Origin: Corallococcus sp. AS-1-6
GTDB lineage: Bacteria > Myxococcota > Myxococcia > Myxococcales > Myxococcaceae
Assembly: GCF_020037015.1 (NCBI RefSeq)
Contig: NZ_JAIQDE010000033.1
Span: 23,659 to 87,658, forward strand
Direction of reading: 5' to 3'
DNA length: 64,000 bases
A program made the translations under genes and the position numbers. Shown one piece after another: positions 1-8,580 of the stretch. The first letter of the stretch is position 1; every line of letters begins with the position of its first letter. The notes beneath the pieces are model-generated. The model saw only the letters and a list, made by a program, of their open reading frames with translations. It was not told the origin of the DNA and did no database searches.

Positions 1-1
1 G

Positions 2-103
2 CTGCTGGAGCGCTGCGATGTCATCCTCGGCAAGAGCGGGGCGGTGGATCAGATGGTGGACGCGGCGCAGGGCCGGCTCGACGGGCAGAAGTGGTGGGCG
101 TAG
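2..103 (+). CDS. C-terminal end of an unidentified protein (cut by window edge)
   Basis: An open reading frame enters from the left edge and ends at TAG 101-103, giving 33 codons that end in QKWWA. Its codon use matches its neighbours (GC-rich third positions). The tail carries no motif I recognise, so no function is assigned. The following membrane protease gene overlaps its end if that gene starts at GTG 91, which would imply translational coupling. Confidence 0.55.
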   Translation: MLERCDVILGKSGAVDQMVDAAQGRLDGQKWWA

Positions 104-990
104 TGGCCGGGCCCGGAGGATCGGAGGCGGGGACGGCGCGCCGGGGCGTGGCGCTCTTTCTCGGCGTGCTGGGGCTGCTCCTGGCCGCGTGCATGGCGGC
201 GCTGCTGCGCACGCAGGGGCTGTTGGAGGAGCATCTCGGCCTGGCCCTGGCGTTCATGTGGACGCCGGCCGTGGCGTCGGTCGTGGCCCGGCTGGCCCTG
301 CGCGAGGGCTTCCAGGACGTGTCGTTCCGCCTGGGCGGCGCGCAAGGACGCCGGGCCGTGCTGGTGGCGTGGCTGCTGCCGGCGCTGGCCTCGGGGCTCG
401 CCTATGGCGTGGCGTGGGGGGCCGGGCTGGTGGCCTTCTCACCGCCGACGCTCCGCGACTTCGGATTGGAGGGGCTCCCCCCACTGGCCCGGTTCGGCGT
501 GCTGCTCGCCATCAACCTCACCGGGGGACTGCTCATCTCGGCGGTGACCGCGACGGGGGAGGAGCTGGGCTGGCGCGGCTACCTGCTGACGCGGCTGATG
601 GCGGCGGGGGTGCGCTACCCGGTGCTGTGGAGCGGGCTCATCTGGTGGGCCTGGCACCTGCCGCTCCTGGTGAGCGGTCGCTACCGGGTGGGGCCGGAGC
701 CCTGGCTGTCGCCGGTGTTGTTCCTGATCCCCATCCTGGCGGCGTCCTACGTGATGGCGCGGCTGCGTCTCACCACCGGGAGCGTCTGGCCGGCCGTCAT
801 GCTGCACTCCAGCTCCAACGCGGTGGTGCAGGCCGCGTTCGACGCTTCGTCGAGCGATGCCTCGCTCTGGGTGGGCGAGTCCGGCCTCCTGGTCTGCCTG
901 ACGAGCCTCCTGGGCGCGGCGCTCATCGCGCGGTGGTGGGCGCCGCGGCAACCGGCGGGCGTCACACCGCGTCCCGCGCCTGGACCCTGA
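91..990 (+). CDS. CPBP-family intramembrane metalloprotease
   Basis: This is a multi-pass membrane protein of about 299 aa. It has the CPBP (CAAX-protease/bacteriocin-processing) signature: an EExxxR motif (E157, E158, R162 counted from GTG 91), a following WHLPLL motif with H189, and a third motif with H239 and N243 near the C-terminus. In this family these residues bind zinc inside the membrane and cleave within or next to transmembrane helices; the substrate cannot be predicted. The start is uncertain: GTG codons at 91, 94, 103 and 148 are all in frame and none has a strong ribosome-binding site. A start at 91 or 94 overlaps the preceding gene. Alternative roles include bacteriocin self-immunity or prenyl-protein processing. 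Confidence 0.85.
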   Translation: MVGVVAGPGGSEAGTARRGVALFLGVLGLLLAACMAALLRTQGLLEEHLGLALAFMWTPAVASVVARLALREGFQDVSFRLGGAQGRRAVLVAWLLPALASGLAYGVAWGAGLVAFSPPTLRDFGLEGLPPLARFGVLLAINLTGGLLISAVTATGEELGWRGYLLTRLMAAGVRYPVLWSGLIWWAWHLPLLVSGRYRVGPEPWLSPVLFLIPILAASYVMARLRLTTGSVWPAVMLHSSSNAVVQAAFDASSSDASLWVGESGLLVCLTSLLGAALIARWWAPRQPAGVTPRPAPGP

Positions 991-1077
991 GCCCGCATCC
1001 CTCGGCGCTCCGAATTCATTTATCACCGGCGCCGGGGTCCATTATCAGGTGGGGCGCACCCTTCATCCCAGACTGGT

Positions 1078-2853
1078 ATGCGCCCAATCGTGCTTCGTTC
1101 CCCGGGTCCTGACCGCCGCTCACTGTTCCACCTCCGAAGCCTTCCGGCGCTCGTGCTGGTGGTGGCCGCCTTGATGGCGGGCGCCTGCGGCTCGTCGGAA
1201 GCGCCCGTGGACCCCTCTCCGACGCCGCCTCGTGACGCGGGGGTGGACGCGGGGACGGGAACCTCGGATGGCGGCTCGGACGCGGGGACGCAGGAGCAGG
1301 ACGCTGGCACCGGGGAGCCGGATGCAGGGGGGCCGCCTCCCGCGTTCACCCTGTCGACGGCCTCCGAGCAGACGGTGCGTTTCAATCCTTCGACTTCGAC
1401 CGCGTTCGCGGTCCAGGTCGACCGGGATGCGGCCTTCACTGGAGCAGTCTCGCTCTCGGTGGAGGGGCTGCCTCCCCACGTGCGCACCACCCAGGTGCTG
1501 CCGGTGATCATCCCCGAGGGAGCGACCTCGACGCCGCTGGGCTACATCCCGGACGAGTTCGCGGCCTATGGCCGGTTCTCCCTCAAGCTCGTGGGGGAGG
1601 GGGGCGGCACGCGTGTGGAATTCCCCGTCACGCTGGAGGTGCAGCCCGGATCGGCCGCGCTGGACAGTGCCTTTGGAACGGAAGGCGTGGCGACGGTGGA
1701 GCTCGGCCTTCCCGCGGTGAAGATCAACGGCATGGCCGAGCAGGCGGACGGCAAGTGGATCCTCGTGGGGTCCACCGGTGCCACGGGCCAGCGGGACGTG
1801 CTGGTGGCGCGGCTGCTCGCGGATGGGACGCCGGACGCCACGTTCGGCACGCAGGGCGTGGTGGTCAGCGACATCTGCGGTGGCGATGACTACGTGGACG
1901 CCGTCGCCATGCAGTCGGATGGCCGCATCGTCGTCGCGGGTGGGGCCATCGCCGGCACGAACACCTGCTCGGGGACGAAGTATCAGAGCGTGCTGCTGGC
2001 GAGGTTCACGTCGGCAGGCGTCCTGGACACCACGTTCGGTGGCACGGGCGTGCGCACGCTCCAGATCTCCACGGGCATCTCCACCCTGCACGCGGTCACC
2101 GCGGACGCCAACGGCAACATCGTCGGCGCGGGCACCGTGGAGAACGACGGCCTGGACCTGCTGGTGGTCCGCCTGACACCGGCCGGGGTCCCGGACACGA
2201 CCTTCAGCGCGGACGGCGTGGCGAGCATGGACGTGGGCCGCGAGGATGACGGCCTGTGCGTCGCAGCCGAGCCCGACGGCAAGGTCGTGGTGGCGGGGAC
2301 CTCCACGGGGAGCCTGGACACGCTGGTCGTGCGCCGCTTCAACGCCAACGGCACCGCGGACAACAGCTTCCGCTACCTGGCGGCGTTCAGCTCGCCGGAC
2401 CTCACGCCGCGAACGCTGCGGCGGCTGCCGAACGGGAGCTGGTTGGTGGGCGGGAAGGCGGTGTTCTCCGACGGCGACACCCAGGCCATGGTGGCGCGGC
2501 TGACCGCGAGCGCGGGACAGGACACGTCCTTCGGCCGCGAGGGCTACACCTACTTCACGGCGGGATTCACGGGCGTGCGGGACACGGCCGTGGGCACGGG
2601 CGTGCTGGCGGATGGAACCCTCGCGGTCGCCACCTGGAGTCAGGACGCGAAGGGCGCATCCGGAGTGGGAGTCGTCCACCTGTCCCCGAACGGCGCGAGC
2701 ATCCTCCGCTCGCACCGGACGGACCTGCCCGGTGACGAGCAGCCCACGGCCGCGCTGCTGGACGCGCAGGGCTATCTGCGCGTCACCGGGACGCGAATCC
2801 CGGCGGGCAAGAGCGAAGCCGTGCCTTTCGTGACGCGCTTCCACCCGTACTGA
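1078..2853 (+). CDS. Delta-60 repeat-containing lipoprotein
   Basis: A 591-aa secreted protein. It has a basic N-terminus, a hydrophobic stretch and a lipobox-like MAGAC around residue 37, then a low-complexity Asp/Gly/Thr/Ala linker typical of myxobacterial surface lipoproteins. From about residue 195 onward it consists of recurring 50-60 residue units with the pattern LDxxFGxxGV, then AxQxDGKxxVxG, then RLxxxGxxDxxF. This is the delta-60 repeat, predicted to build a beta-propeller-like outer-membrane or extracellular domain. Several repeats have the canonical TFGxxGV core (for example near 1840 and 2030). The -3 position of the lipobox is Ala rather than Leu, so lipidation is likely but not certain. 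No enzymatic motif is visible; a ligand-binding or structural surface role is inferred. Confidence 0.85.
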   Translation: MRPIVLRSPGPDRRSLFHLRSLPALVLVVAALMAGACGSSEAPVDPSPTPPRDAGVDAGTGTSDGGSDAGTQEQDAGTGEPDAGGPPPAFTLSTASEQTVRFNPSTSTAFAVQVDRDAAFTGAVSLSVEGLPPHVRTTQVLPVIIPEGATSTPLGYIPDEFAAYGRFSLKLVGEGGGTRVEFPVTLEVQPGSAALDSAFGTEGVATVELGLPAVKINGMAEQADGKWILVGSTGATGQRDVLVARLLADGTPDATFGTQGVVVSDICGGDDYVDAVAMQSDGRIVVAGGAIAGTNTCSGTKYQSVLLARFTSAGVLDTTFGGTGVRTLQISTGISTLHAVTADANGNIVGAGTVENDGLDLLVVRLTPAGVPDTTFSADGVASMDVGREDDGLCVAAEPDGKVVVAGTSTGSLDTLVVRRFNANGTADNSFRYLAAFSSPDLTPRTLRRLPNGSWLVGGKAVFSDGDTQAMVARLTASAGQDTSFGREGYTYFTAGFTGVRDTAVGTGVLADGTLAVATWSQDAKGASGVGVVHLSPNGASILRSHRTDLPGDEQPTAALLDAQGYLRVTGTRIPAGKSEAVPFVTRFHPY

Positions 2854-2873
2854 CGGCGGAGGTCCGCGGTTCC

Positions 2874-4055
2874 TCAGGCGGTCTCCAGCACGATGCGCTG
2901 GCTGACCTCCCTGCACACGGACTGCGCCTGCTGCACGGTGTCCGCGTAGGCGAGCACATAGCCCGCGCGGTCCTCCGACTTCAGGGCCTGGCGGATGGTG
3001 GCGCCCAGCTCCACCGCCAGCGAGATGTCCACCACCCCCGGCAGCCGCTTCAGCGCCAGCGCGCCGTTGATGCGCTTGAGCTTGCCGGGGGGCGGGGTGA
3101 AGTACTGGATGGCCGCGCCGCCCCGGGGCACCGGATCCGCCTCCAGGGGCTTCAGCGTCCCCATGGCCCACTGGAGCGTCATGTCCAGCAGGTCATGCCC
3201 CGTGGTCAGCCGGACCAGGTCCCACAGGCGATCGCCGCCCAGCCGCGTGTGCGTCTCCACGATGCGCGGGCCGCGCGACGTGTACTTCAGCTCCGTGTGC
3301 GAGGGGCCGTCCTTCAGCCCGAGCACGTCCAGGAAGCTCCGGATGAAGTCGCGCACCTCGCGGTCCCGCTCCGGGCTCATCGGCGCGGGGACCTGGTGCG
3401 CGACCTCCAGGAACGCGCTGCCGTTGGGGTCCGTGCTCTTCGTCTCCTCGTTGATGCCCAGGATGACGTGGCGCCCCGCGAAGGAGAAACACTCCACGGA
3501 GTACTCGGGGCCGTCCAGGTACTCCTCGGCGATCCACGACGCGCGGCCGTTCAGCACGCCCTCCAGGTCCGCGGCGGAGCGCACGAGCCGCACGTCGATG
3601 CTGCCCACGCCGTCCACGGGCTTCAGGATGAACGGATAGCCCTGGCGCTCGGCGAACGCGACGGCCTCCTCCCGCGTCTTCACCGGGGCCCACTGCACGG
3701 GTGAGAACCCGCCGGAGTCGAGCACCCGCCGCATGGCCGGCTTGTCGCGCGTCTTCTCCACCAGCTCCAGCGGCGTCCCGGGCAGCCCCAGCGCGTCGTT
3801 GATGCGCGCGCAGGTGATGAGCGCCTCTTCCGCGACGGTGACGGCGCTCACGAACGGCGTCACCGCGTGCGCGGCCTTCAGCATGGGGATGAGCGCCGGG
3901 TCGTCGTAGCTCATGAGGAGGACCCGGTCGGACTGCCGGTTCACGTGGTCATCGGACAGGCCCGGCTGCTGGATGATCAACGGCCGCAGGCCCAGTTGCC
4001 ACGCCCGCTCCGTGATGAACTGCCTCGCGCCCAGAAGGATGAGGTTCGCCGCCAT
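2874..4055 (-). CDS. ATP-grasp ligase (L-amino-acid-ligase-like)
   Basis: A 393-aa protein with the layout of BacD/DdaF-type carboxylate-amine ligases: an N-terminal Rossmann-like pre-ATP-grasp region, a central ATP-grasp fold with the lysine-bearing strand FILKPVDGVGS, and the metal-binding segment ETHTRLGGD where the family usually has E-x-N-x-R-x-G-G. Enzymes of this type phosphorylate a carboxylate with ATP and couple it to an amine, often making dipeptides. It is the last gene of a seven-gene operon; ATG 4055 lies 3 nt after the stop of the preceding gene. With the permuted ATP-grasp upstream, two successive amide or ester bond formations are plausible. Substrates are unknown. Confidence 0.85.
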   Translation of the reverse strand: MAANLILLGARQFITERAWQLGLRPLIIQQPGLSDDHVNRQSDRVLLMSYDDPALIPMLKAAHAVTPFVSAVTVAEEALITCARINDALGLPGTPLELVEKTRDKPAMRRVLDSGGFSPVQWAPVKTREEAVAFAERQGYPFILKPVDGVGSIDVRLVRSAADLEGVLNGRASWIAEEYLDGPEYSVECFSFAGRHVILGINEETKSTDPNGSAFLEVAHQVPAPMSPERDREVRDFIRSFLDVLGLKDGPSHTELKYTSRGPRIVETHTRLGGDRLWDLVRLTTGHDLLDMTLQWAMGTLKPLEADPVPRGGAAIQYFTPPPGKLKRINGALALKRLPGVVDISLAVELGATIRQALKSEDRAGYVLAYADTVQQAQSVCREVSQRIVLETA

Positions 4056-4058
4056 GGT

Positions 4059-5414
4059 TCATGCACTCCTTGCAGTGACGTCCACCGCGCGGCTCCGCGC
4101 GTGACGGATGAAGGCCTGGCGTCCCTCCTCGGAGACGACGAACGCCCACCCCAGCTTGCCTCCACTGGTGATGTTCACCACCTTCGAAGTGCGGCTGCCG
4201 CGCACCAGGAAGCCGTTGGGCTTTCCGCCATACGAGTAGAAGCCCAGCACCAGCCGGTACTCCGCCGGGGCGGAGTCGCCCGCCGCGCGCAGCCGGACGG
4301 TCTCCGCCTCCACGACGCGCTGGCAGATCCACCGCTCGATGCCCGGCTCGCGCAGCTTCTGCTCCAGCACGTCCGCGGGCCAGTCCGTCCCCATCAGCAC
4401 GCCGCTGCCGCCGTAGGAGCTGCTGTCGTCGATCTTGAACACCCACTCGGCCCTGTCGCGCAGCGCGTCCGCCAGGTTCTCCTCGGACAGGGAGAAGGCG
4501 TGGGGCAGGTACCTCCGGATGGCGGCCACCTCGTCGTCGCTGAACAGCGCGTGGTGGCCCGGCTCGCACAGCAGCGCGAGGAACCGCTTGCTCATCCGCA
4601 GCTCCGGCTCGAAGCCGTTGGTGAGCACCGCGCCGCTGGCCCAGAGCTTCTCCAGGAACACGAAGCCGTCCGTCACCTCCTCGTAGGTGAACATGCGGTG
4701 GATGAGCGTGCGCTCGCCCTCCTCACGCTTCAGCCAGGCCTCCGGGTAGCTCACCTCGTCGAGGATGTGGACCGGCACGCCCGGGTTCAGCTCCTCCAGG
4801 TACCGCTTCAGGTAATCCTGACGGGGATACCCCAGGCCCGAGTGCCCCCTGGAGTCGAGGATCACCACCCGGCGCAGGTCCCGCTCGCGGCACGTCTCCG
4901 CGTACAGCACGGCGAGGTCCTTCAGCGGGCTGTTCATCAACCCGGCCGTGGGATGGCCCAGCGCCTCCGTGGCCGCGCGGGAGCCCTCGTAGGCCTCGCC
5001 TCCGCCCACGCCGGGGAAGATGTTGAACTCGCAGAAGAAGTAGCCCTGCCGCGTCGGCACGACGTCCATCCGGCCAATCGTCGCGTCGCCGTGGCGCAGG
5101 TTGTCCCAGTGGATGAAGTCCACGAGCCGCCGGGGCATCCGCAACAGGTCCAACAGGCCCTCCCGCGAGCGCGTGTCGATGAGGTGGCCGATGAGCTTCA
5201 ACTGCGCGGAGAGCAGGTGGCGGCACGCGCGGCTCAGCTCCTGGAACTCCGCTTCACTGAAGAGGAGCGGGTGCGCGAACTGGCTCTTCTCGTACATGGG
5301 AGAGTCCAGGTCGTGGATGGCGGCGATCGTGCTCGCGTGCGCCCGGGCATCCCGCTCGGGCGACCATCCTTCCTCCACGGCGTCGAGGAACGCTTCGTTG
5401 AATGCACCGATCAT
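4059..5414 (-). CDS. Circularly permuted ATP-grasp family protein
   Basis: A 451-aa protein. Its C-terminal half carries ATP-grasp-like motifs (VFKIDDSSSYGGSG, a Lys plus a Gly-rich loop), and an earlier metal-site-like segment reads FFCEFNIFPGVGGG. This order is the one seen in circularly permuted ATP-grasps of the glutathionylspermidine-synthase-like superfamily. Known members ligate amines to carboxylates in natural-product and polyamine pathways. It starts at ATG 5414, 9 nt after the oxygenase gene, and ends 3 nt before the second ATP-grasp gene, so the two ligases are probably co-translated. The family assignment comes from motif order and context; the substrate is unknown. Confidence 0.65.
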   Translation of the reverse strand: MIGAFNEAFLDAVEEGWSPERDARAHASTIAAIHDLDSPMYEKSQFAHPLLFSEAEFQELSRACRHLLSAQLKLIGHLIDTRSREGLLDLLRMPRRLVDFIHWDNLRHGDATIGRMDVVPTRQGYFFCEFNIFPGVGGGEAYEGSRAATEALGHPTAGLMNSPLKDLAVLYAETCRERDLRRVVILDSRGHSGLGYPRQDYLKRYLEELNPGVPVHILDEVSYPEAWLKREEGERTLIHRMFTYEEVTDGFVFLEKLWASGAVLTNGFEPELRMSKRFLALLCEPGHHALFSDDEVAAIRRYLPHAFSLSEENLADALRDRAEWVFKIDDSSSYGGSGVLMGTDWPADVLEQKLREPGIERWICQRVVEAETVRLRAAGDSAPAEYRLVLGFYSYGGKPNGFLVRGSRTSKVVNITSGGKLGWAFVVSEEGRQAFIRHARSRAVDVTARSA

Positions 5415-5423
5415 GGGTGGGCC

Positions 5424-6392
5424 TCAGGAGCGTCCGGCGTCGGTGACACCGAACAGCGCGTTCATCTTCTGGAGGGAGAAGGCCTTGTAGACGACGGGCT
5501 CGTACTTCGCGGGTGTGTCCTTGCAGAACTTGGGGAAGCACTCGATGAGCGCGTCGTCGTTGGCGAGCTTGAAGAACGCCAGGGATTGACGCTCGCCTCC
5601 GGACAGGACGACCCGGTGTGGCGTGGACACGTATTCGTCGTTGGACCAGCGGGCCATCAGGTCCCCGATGTTGACGATGAGGTGATCCCTCCGCTCCAGC
5701 GTGGGCGTGATCCACGAACCCCCGCGCTCCTTCACCTGGATGCCGGGGCCCGTCTGCGCCAGGACCGTCAACAGCGTCCCGTCCGTGTGCTCGCCCATGC
5801 CCTGGTCGTTGGTCAGCTCCGCGCTGAGCTGGGGGTAGAGCAGGGAGCGCAGCGAGTCGGTGGACGCGGAGGTCTTCTTCGCGAAGAAGTCCCGGGGCAG
5901 GTCCAGCGCGATGCTGAACAGCTCCGTGAGCCGGGCCGTCAGCGCCTCGCACTCCCGGAAGTACGCCTTGAGCGCCGCGCGCAGCCGCTGGCCCTCCGCG
6001 TCCTCGCTGAACGGCAGGCTCGCGCTGTCGTCCTCGATGAGCCGGCCCACGCTGAACTTCTCCACGTAGTCGCTGGGGAGCCCCTTGCGGCCCATGTACG
6101 CGAAGGCGTTCTCCTCCAGCATGCCGCTGTAGCCGTAGGGCGTGTAGTCGTCCGCGGCCATGGTGAAGCCGGACTTCAACCGGCACCGGTTCTTCGCCTC
6201 CAGCGGCAGGCGGAAGAACGCCCGCGACAGGGCATATGCGTCCTCGAAGACCGAGGGGGCGATGCCGTGGCCGCTCAGGGTGAAGAAGCCCACCTGCTTG
6301 CAGGCCCGGTCGATCTCGAACGCCGCACGGCGCTCGGCTTCGGACCCTGGCGTCGCGGACGTCAAATCGATTCGGGGCAACTCCTTCATCAT
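5424..6392 (-). CDS. Isopenicillin-N-synthase-like Fe(II)/2-oxoglutarate oxygenase
   Basis: A 322-aa non-haem iron oxygenase. The facial triad is visible as H202-x-D204 (GEHTDGTLL) and H259 (STPHRV), followed by the R-x-S pair R268/S270 that in 2-oxoglutarate users binds the cosubstrate carboxylate. The N-terminus has the plantlike PRIDL entry and a GFFTLSGHGI segment characteristic of the IPNS/DIOX-N superfamily. Likely chemistry is hydroxylation, desaturation or cyclisation of an amino-acid-derived substrate in the soluble cytoplasm. ATG 6392 is preferred over an upstream TTG at 6410 because a strong GGAGGAG ribosome site sits 5 nt before it. The gap to the upstream cyclodeaminase gene is 14 nt. 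Confidence 0.88.
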   Translation of the reverse strand: MMKELPRIDLTSATPGSEAERRAAFEIDRACKQVGFFTLSGHGIAPSVFEDAYALSRAFFRLPLEAKNRCRLKSGFTMAADDYTPYGYSGMLEENAFAYMGRKGLPSDYVEKFSVGRLIEDDSASLPFSEDAEGQRLRAALKAYFRECEALTARLTELFSIALDLPRDFFAKKTSASTDSLRSLLYPQLSAELTNDQGMGEHTDGTLLTVLAQTGPGIQVKERGGSWITPTLERRDHLIVNIGDLMARWSNDEYVSTPHRVVLSGGERQSLAFFKLANDDALIECFPKFCKDTPAKYEPVVYKAFSLQKMNALFGVTDAGRS

Positions 6393-6406
6393 GTGCTCCT
6401 CCAGGT

Positions 6407-7333
6407 TCAATGGCTCAGCTCGCGTTCACGCAGCACGTGCGCGACCGTGAGGACGTCCAGGAAGGCGTGTCCCGTCGAGCTGAAGACGGTGCGGCCCGAG
6501 CGCAGGGGACCGCTGTCCCTCCGCACGAGCTGCCCCAGGGTGATGGCGTTGGCGTGCACCGGCCCGGCCTCCGCGAGCGCCGTGGCCAGGTCCTCGACGA
6601 TCACCGTCGAGGTGCGCAGCAGTTCGAGCGGAACCTCCCGGGCCTCCACGGTGTGCCCGCCCATGCAGTTGATGTGCACGCTGGGGGAGAGGCCCTCGAA
6701 GCGCCCCAGCGGTGTCTTCGACGACGTCGCGGTGCCGATGACATCCGCGCCCCGGATGGCCTCTTCCAGCGACGCACAGGCGACGACGTGCACGGCCTCG
6801 CCCAGGGACGCGCGCAGCTCCGCGGCGAAGGCGGCGCGCCGGGTGGGGTTCCGCGCCCAGAGCCGCACCTCCTGGATGGGGCGGACCGCGCGGACCGCCA
6901 GCACCTGTTGCCGGGCCTGCGCCCCGGTGCCGGCCACCGCCAGCGTCCGGGCATCCGTGCGCGCGCAGAAGTCCGTGACGAGCGCGGACACGGCGGCGCA
7001 CTTGAGCTCCGTCACCGCCGCGCCATCGAGCAGCGCGAGCAGCTCCCCCGTGCGCGCGGAGAACGCCGCCACCACGCCGTTCATGGTGGGCAGCGGGTCC
7101 GTGGCGGACCGCTCGAAGAGGGTCGCCACCTTGTTGATGTAGAGGCCCAGGTGCTCCGACACGGCCGGCATCGACACGAACGCGGCGTGCCGGGAAGAGG
7201 AGGGGACGGCGACGCGCAGCGGGATCTGCATGCGCTCATGCAGGCCCGCCGTGAGCGCCGCCTCCAGCTCGCGCACGAGCCGGGACAGGTTCCCGTGCGC
7301 GGTGACGACCTCATGTGAAAGGAAGGCAGCCAT
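6407..7333 (-). CDS. Ornithine cyclodeaminase/mu-crystallin family protein
   Basis: A 308-aa protein with the OCD/mu-crystallin layout: an N-terminal substrate region (LGLYINKVATLF and a TGELLALLDG strand), the NAD(P)-binding fold with Gly motif AGTGAQA, and a DVIGTATSSKTPL segment where family members bind nucleotide and substrate. Known members deaminate ornithine to proline, reduce cyclic imines, or split an amino-acid adduct as in SbnB. Which reaction occurs here is not evident. There is no SbnA-like partner in the operon, which argues against 2,3-diaminopropionate synthesis. Start ATG 7333 gives MAAFLSHEV; the preceding PLP-enzyme gene ends 17 nt upstream. Confidence 0.85.
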   Translation of the reverse strand: MAAFLSHEVVTAHGNLSRLVRELEAALTAGLHERMQIPLRVAVPSSSRHAAFVSMPAVSEHLGLYINKVATLFERSATDPLPTMNGVVAAFSARTGELLALLDGAAVTELKCAAVSALVTDFCARTDARTLAVAGTGAQARQQVLAVRAVRPIQEVRLWARNPTRRAAFAAELRASLGEAVHVVACASLEEAIRGADVIGTATSSKTPLGRFEGLSPSVHINCMGGHTVEAREVPLELLRTSTVIVEDLATALAEAGPVHANAITLGQLVRRDSGPLRSGRTVFSSTGHAFLDVLTVAHVLRERELSH

Positions 7334-7350
7334 CGCGCGCGCTCCTCCGC

Positions 7351-8580
7351 CTACAGCGTCGCGAGGACTTCCTTCAGGTGGCCGATGAACGCCTGGACCT
7401 GCTCCGTGGGCAGGTCGCCGCGCAGCATCAGCCGGATGCCCGCCTTCCCCACGGGCACGATGGGGAAGAAGACCGCGGAGCAGTAGAAGCCTCGCTTGTA
7501 GAGCTCGCGCGAGAGCTTCACGGCCTTGTCCTGCTCGCCCACCTCCACGACCTTGATGTGCAGGCCGTCGCCGCGCTGCTCGGTCTGGATGTGCTCGTCG
7601 AACAGGGCGATGTTGCGGCGGAGCTGCTCCTGCCGCTTCGCCAGCTCCGGGCTGCGGTGCACCTTGATGCTCCCCATGGAGGTGCCGATGGCCGCCGTCC
7701 GCAGGCTCTGGGACCAGCCCATGGGGCCCGTCCGGTAGAGGAAGTCGTAGTGCTTGCGGGAGCCGAGCATCGCGATGCCGCCCGTGCTGCCGAACGCCTT
7801 GGCGATGGAGGCGATGATCAGCGTGCGGTCGTTCATCTCGCGCAGCCGCGAGCGGATGTAGCCCTCGCCGTTCTTCCCCTGCGTGGAGAGCGAGTGCGAG
7901 TCGTCGATGTAGAGGAAGAGGCCGTACTTCTCCTGGAGCGTGAGCAGCGCCTGGAGGTCCGTGACGCCGCCCGTGGAGTAGACGCCGTCGCACACGTAGG
8001 CCACGCGCGGATACTTCCGGCAGACGTCCTCCAGGTAGTTCATGTCGTTGTGCGGGCAGTTCAGCACCCGCGTCTCGTCTGCGACGATGGGCTTCACGAA
8101 CGCCATGGAGAAGTGCGCGAACTTGTCGAACACCATCACCAGGGGCTCACTGTCCGTCAGGTGGCCCGACCCGAGCACCGGCAGGATGGCCGCCGTGAGC
8201 GCGCTGGAGGTGACGGCGGGCAGCACCGGCCCGCCGAAGAGGTCCGCGAGCTGCTCCTCCAGCTCCTCCATCAGGCCCAGCCGGATGCGGAACTCCGCCA
8301 TCGACAGGCCGGTGATGCCCGCGCGCTTCAGCGCGTCGATGCCGCCCTGGAGGACGTCCGGGTGGCTGTTGAGCCCCAGGTAGGAGCAGGAGCACAGGTT
8401 GGCGAACTCGTGCCCGGTGTCCACCTCGCGCATCCGGTTCTGGCCGTCCACCGCCTCCACGCGGATGTTGAGCATGTTCGACTCCCGGGCCACGGCCCAG
8501 GCGCTCTCGCTGGCGGGGATCATCTTCTGGTTGTTGCGGTGAACGTGGGGACCCATCACCGCGTCGCTGGGCGTCGTCAC
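7351..8580 (-). CDS. Alpha-oxoamine synthase-type PLP enzyme (AONS/KBL-like)
   Basis: A 409-aa fold-type I PLP enzyme. The Schiff-base lysine is K261 in SIAKAFGSTGG and the cofactor aspartate is in YIDDSHS (D226/D227, H229), the signature of 8-amino-7-oxononanoate synthase, 2-amino-3-ketobutyrate ligase and serine palmitoyltransferase. These enzymes decarboxylatively condense an amino acid with an acyl thioester to give an alpha-amino ketone. No biotin, haem or sphingolipid gene is nearby, so a secondary-metabolite role is inferred. GTG 8580 overlaps the esterase stop (GTGA); ATG 8556 is an alternative start. The N-terminal 50 residues preceding the conserved core are longer than in BioF. Confidence 0.88.
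   Translation of the reverse strand: MTTPSDAVMGPHVHRNNQKMIPASESAWAVARESNMLNIRVEAVDGQNRMREVDTGHEFANLCSCSYLGLNSHPDVLQGGIDALKRAGITGLSMAEFRIRLGLMEELEEQLADLFGGPVLPAVTSSALTAAILPVLGSGHLTDSEPLVMVFDKFAHFSMAFVKPIVADETRVLNCPHNDMNYLEDVCRKYPRVAYVCDGVYSTGGVTDLQALLTLQEKYGLFLYIDDSHSLSTQGKNGEGYIRSRLREMNDRTLIIASIAKAFGSTGGIAMLGSRKHYDFLYRTGPMGWSQSLRTAAIGTSMGSIKVHRSPELAKRQEQLRRNIALFDEHIQTEQRGDGLHIKVVEVGEQDKAVKLSRELYKRGFYCSAVFFPIVPVGKAGIRLMLRGDLPTEQVQAFIGHLKEVLATL

Noticed and set aside
3867..7142. Very long plus-strand open reading frame of over 1000 codons opposite the biosynthetic genes
   Set aside because: It is antisense to four well-supported enzyme genes, is extremely rich in Arg/His/Val/Leu with no domain, and reflects third-position GC bias.
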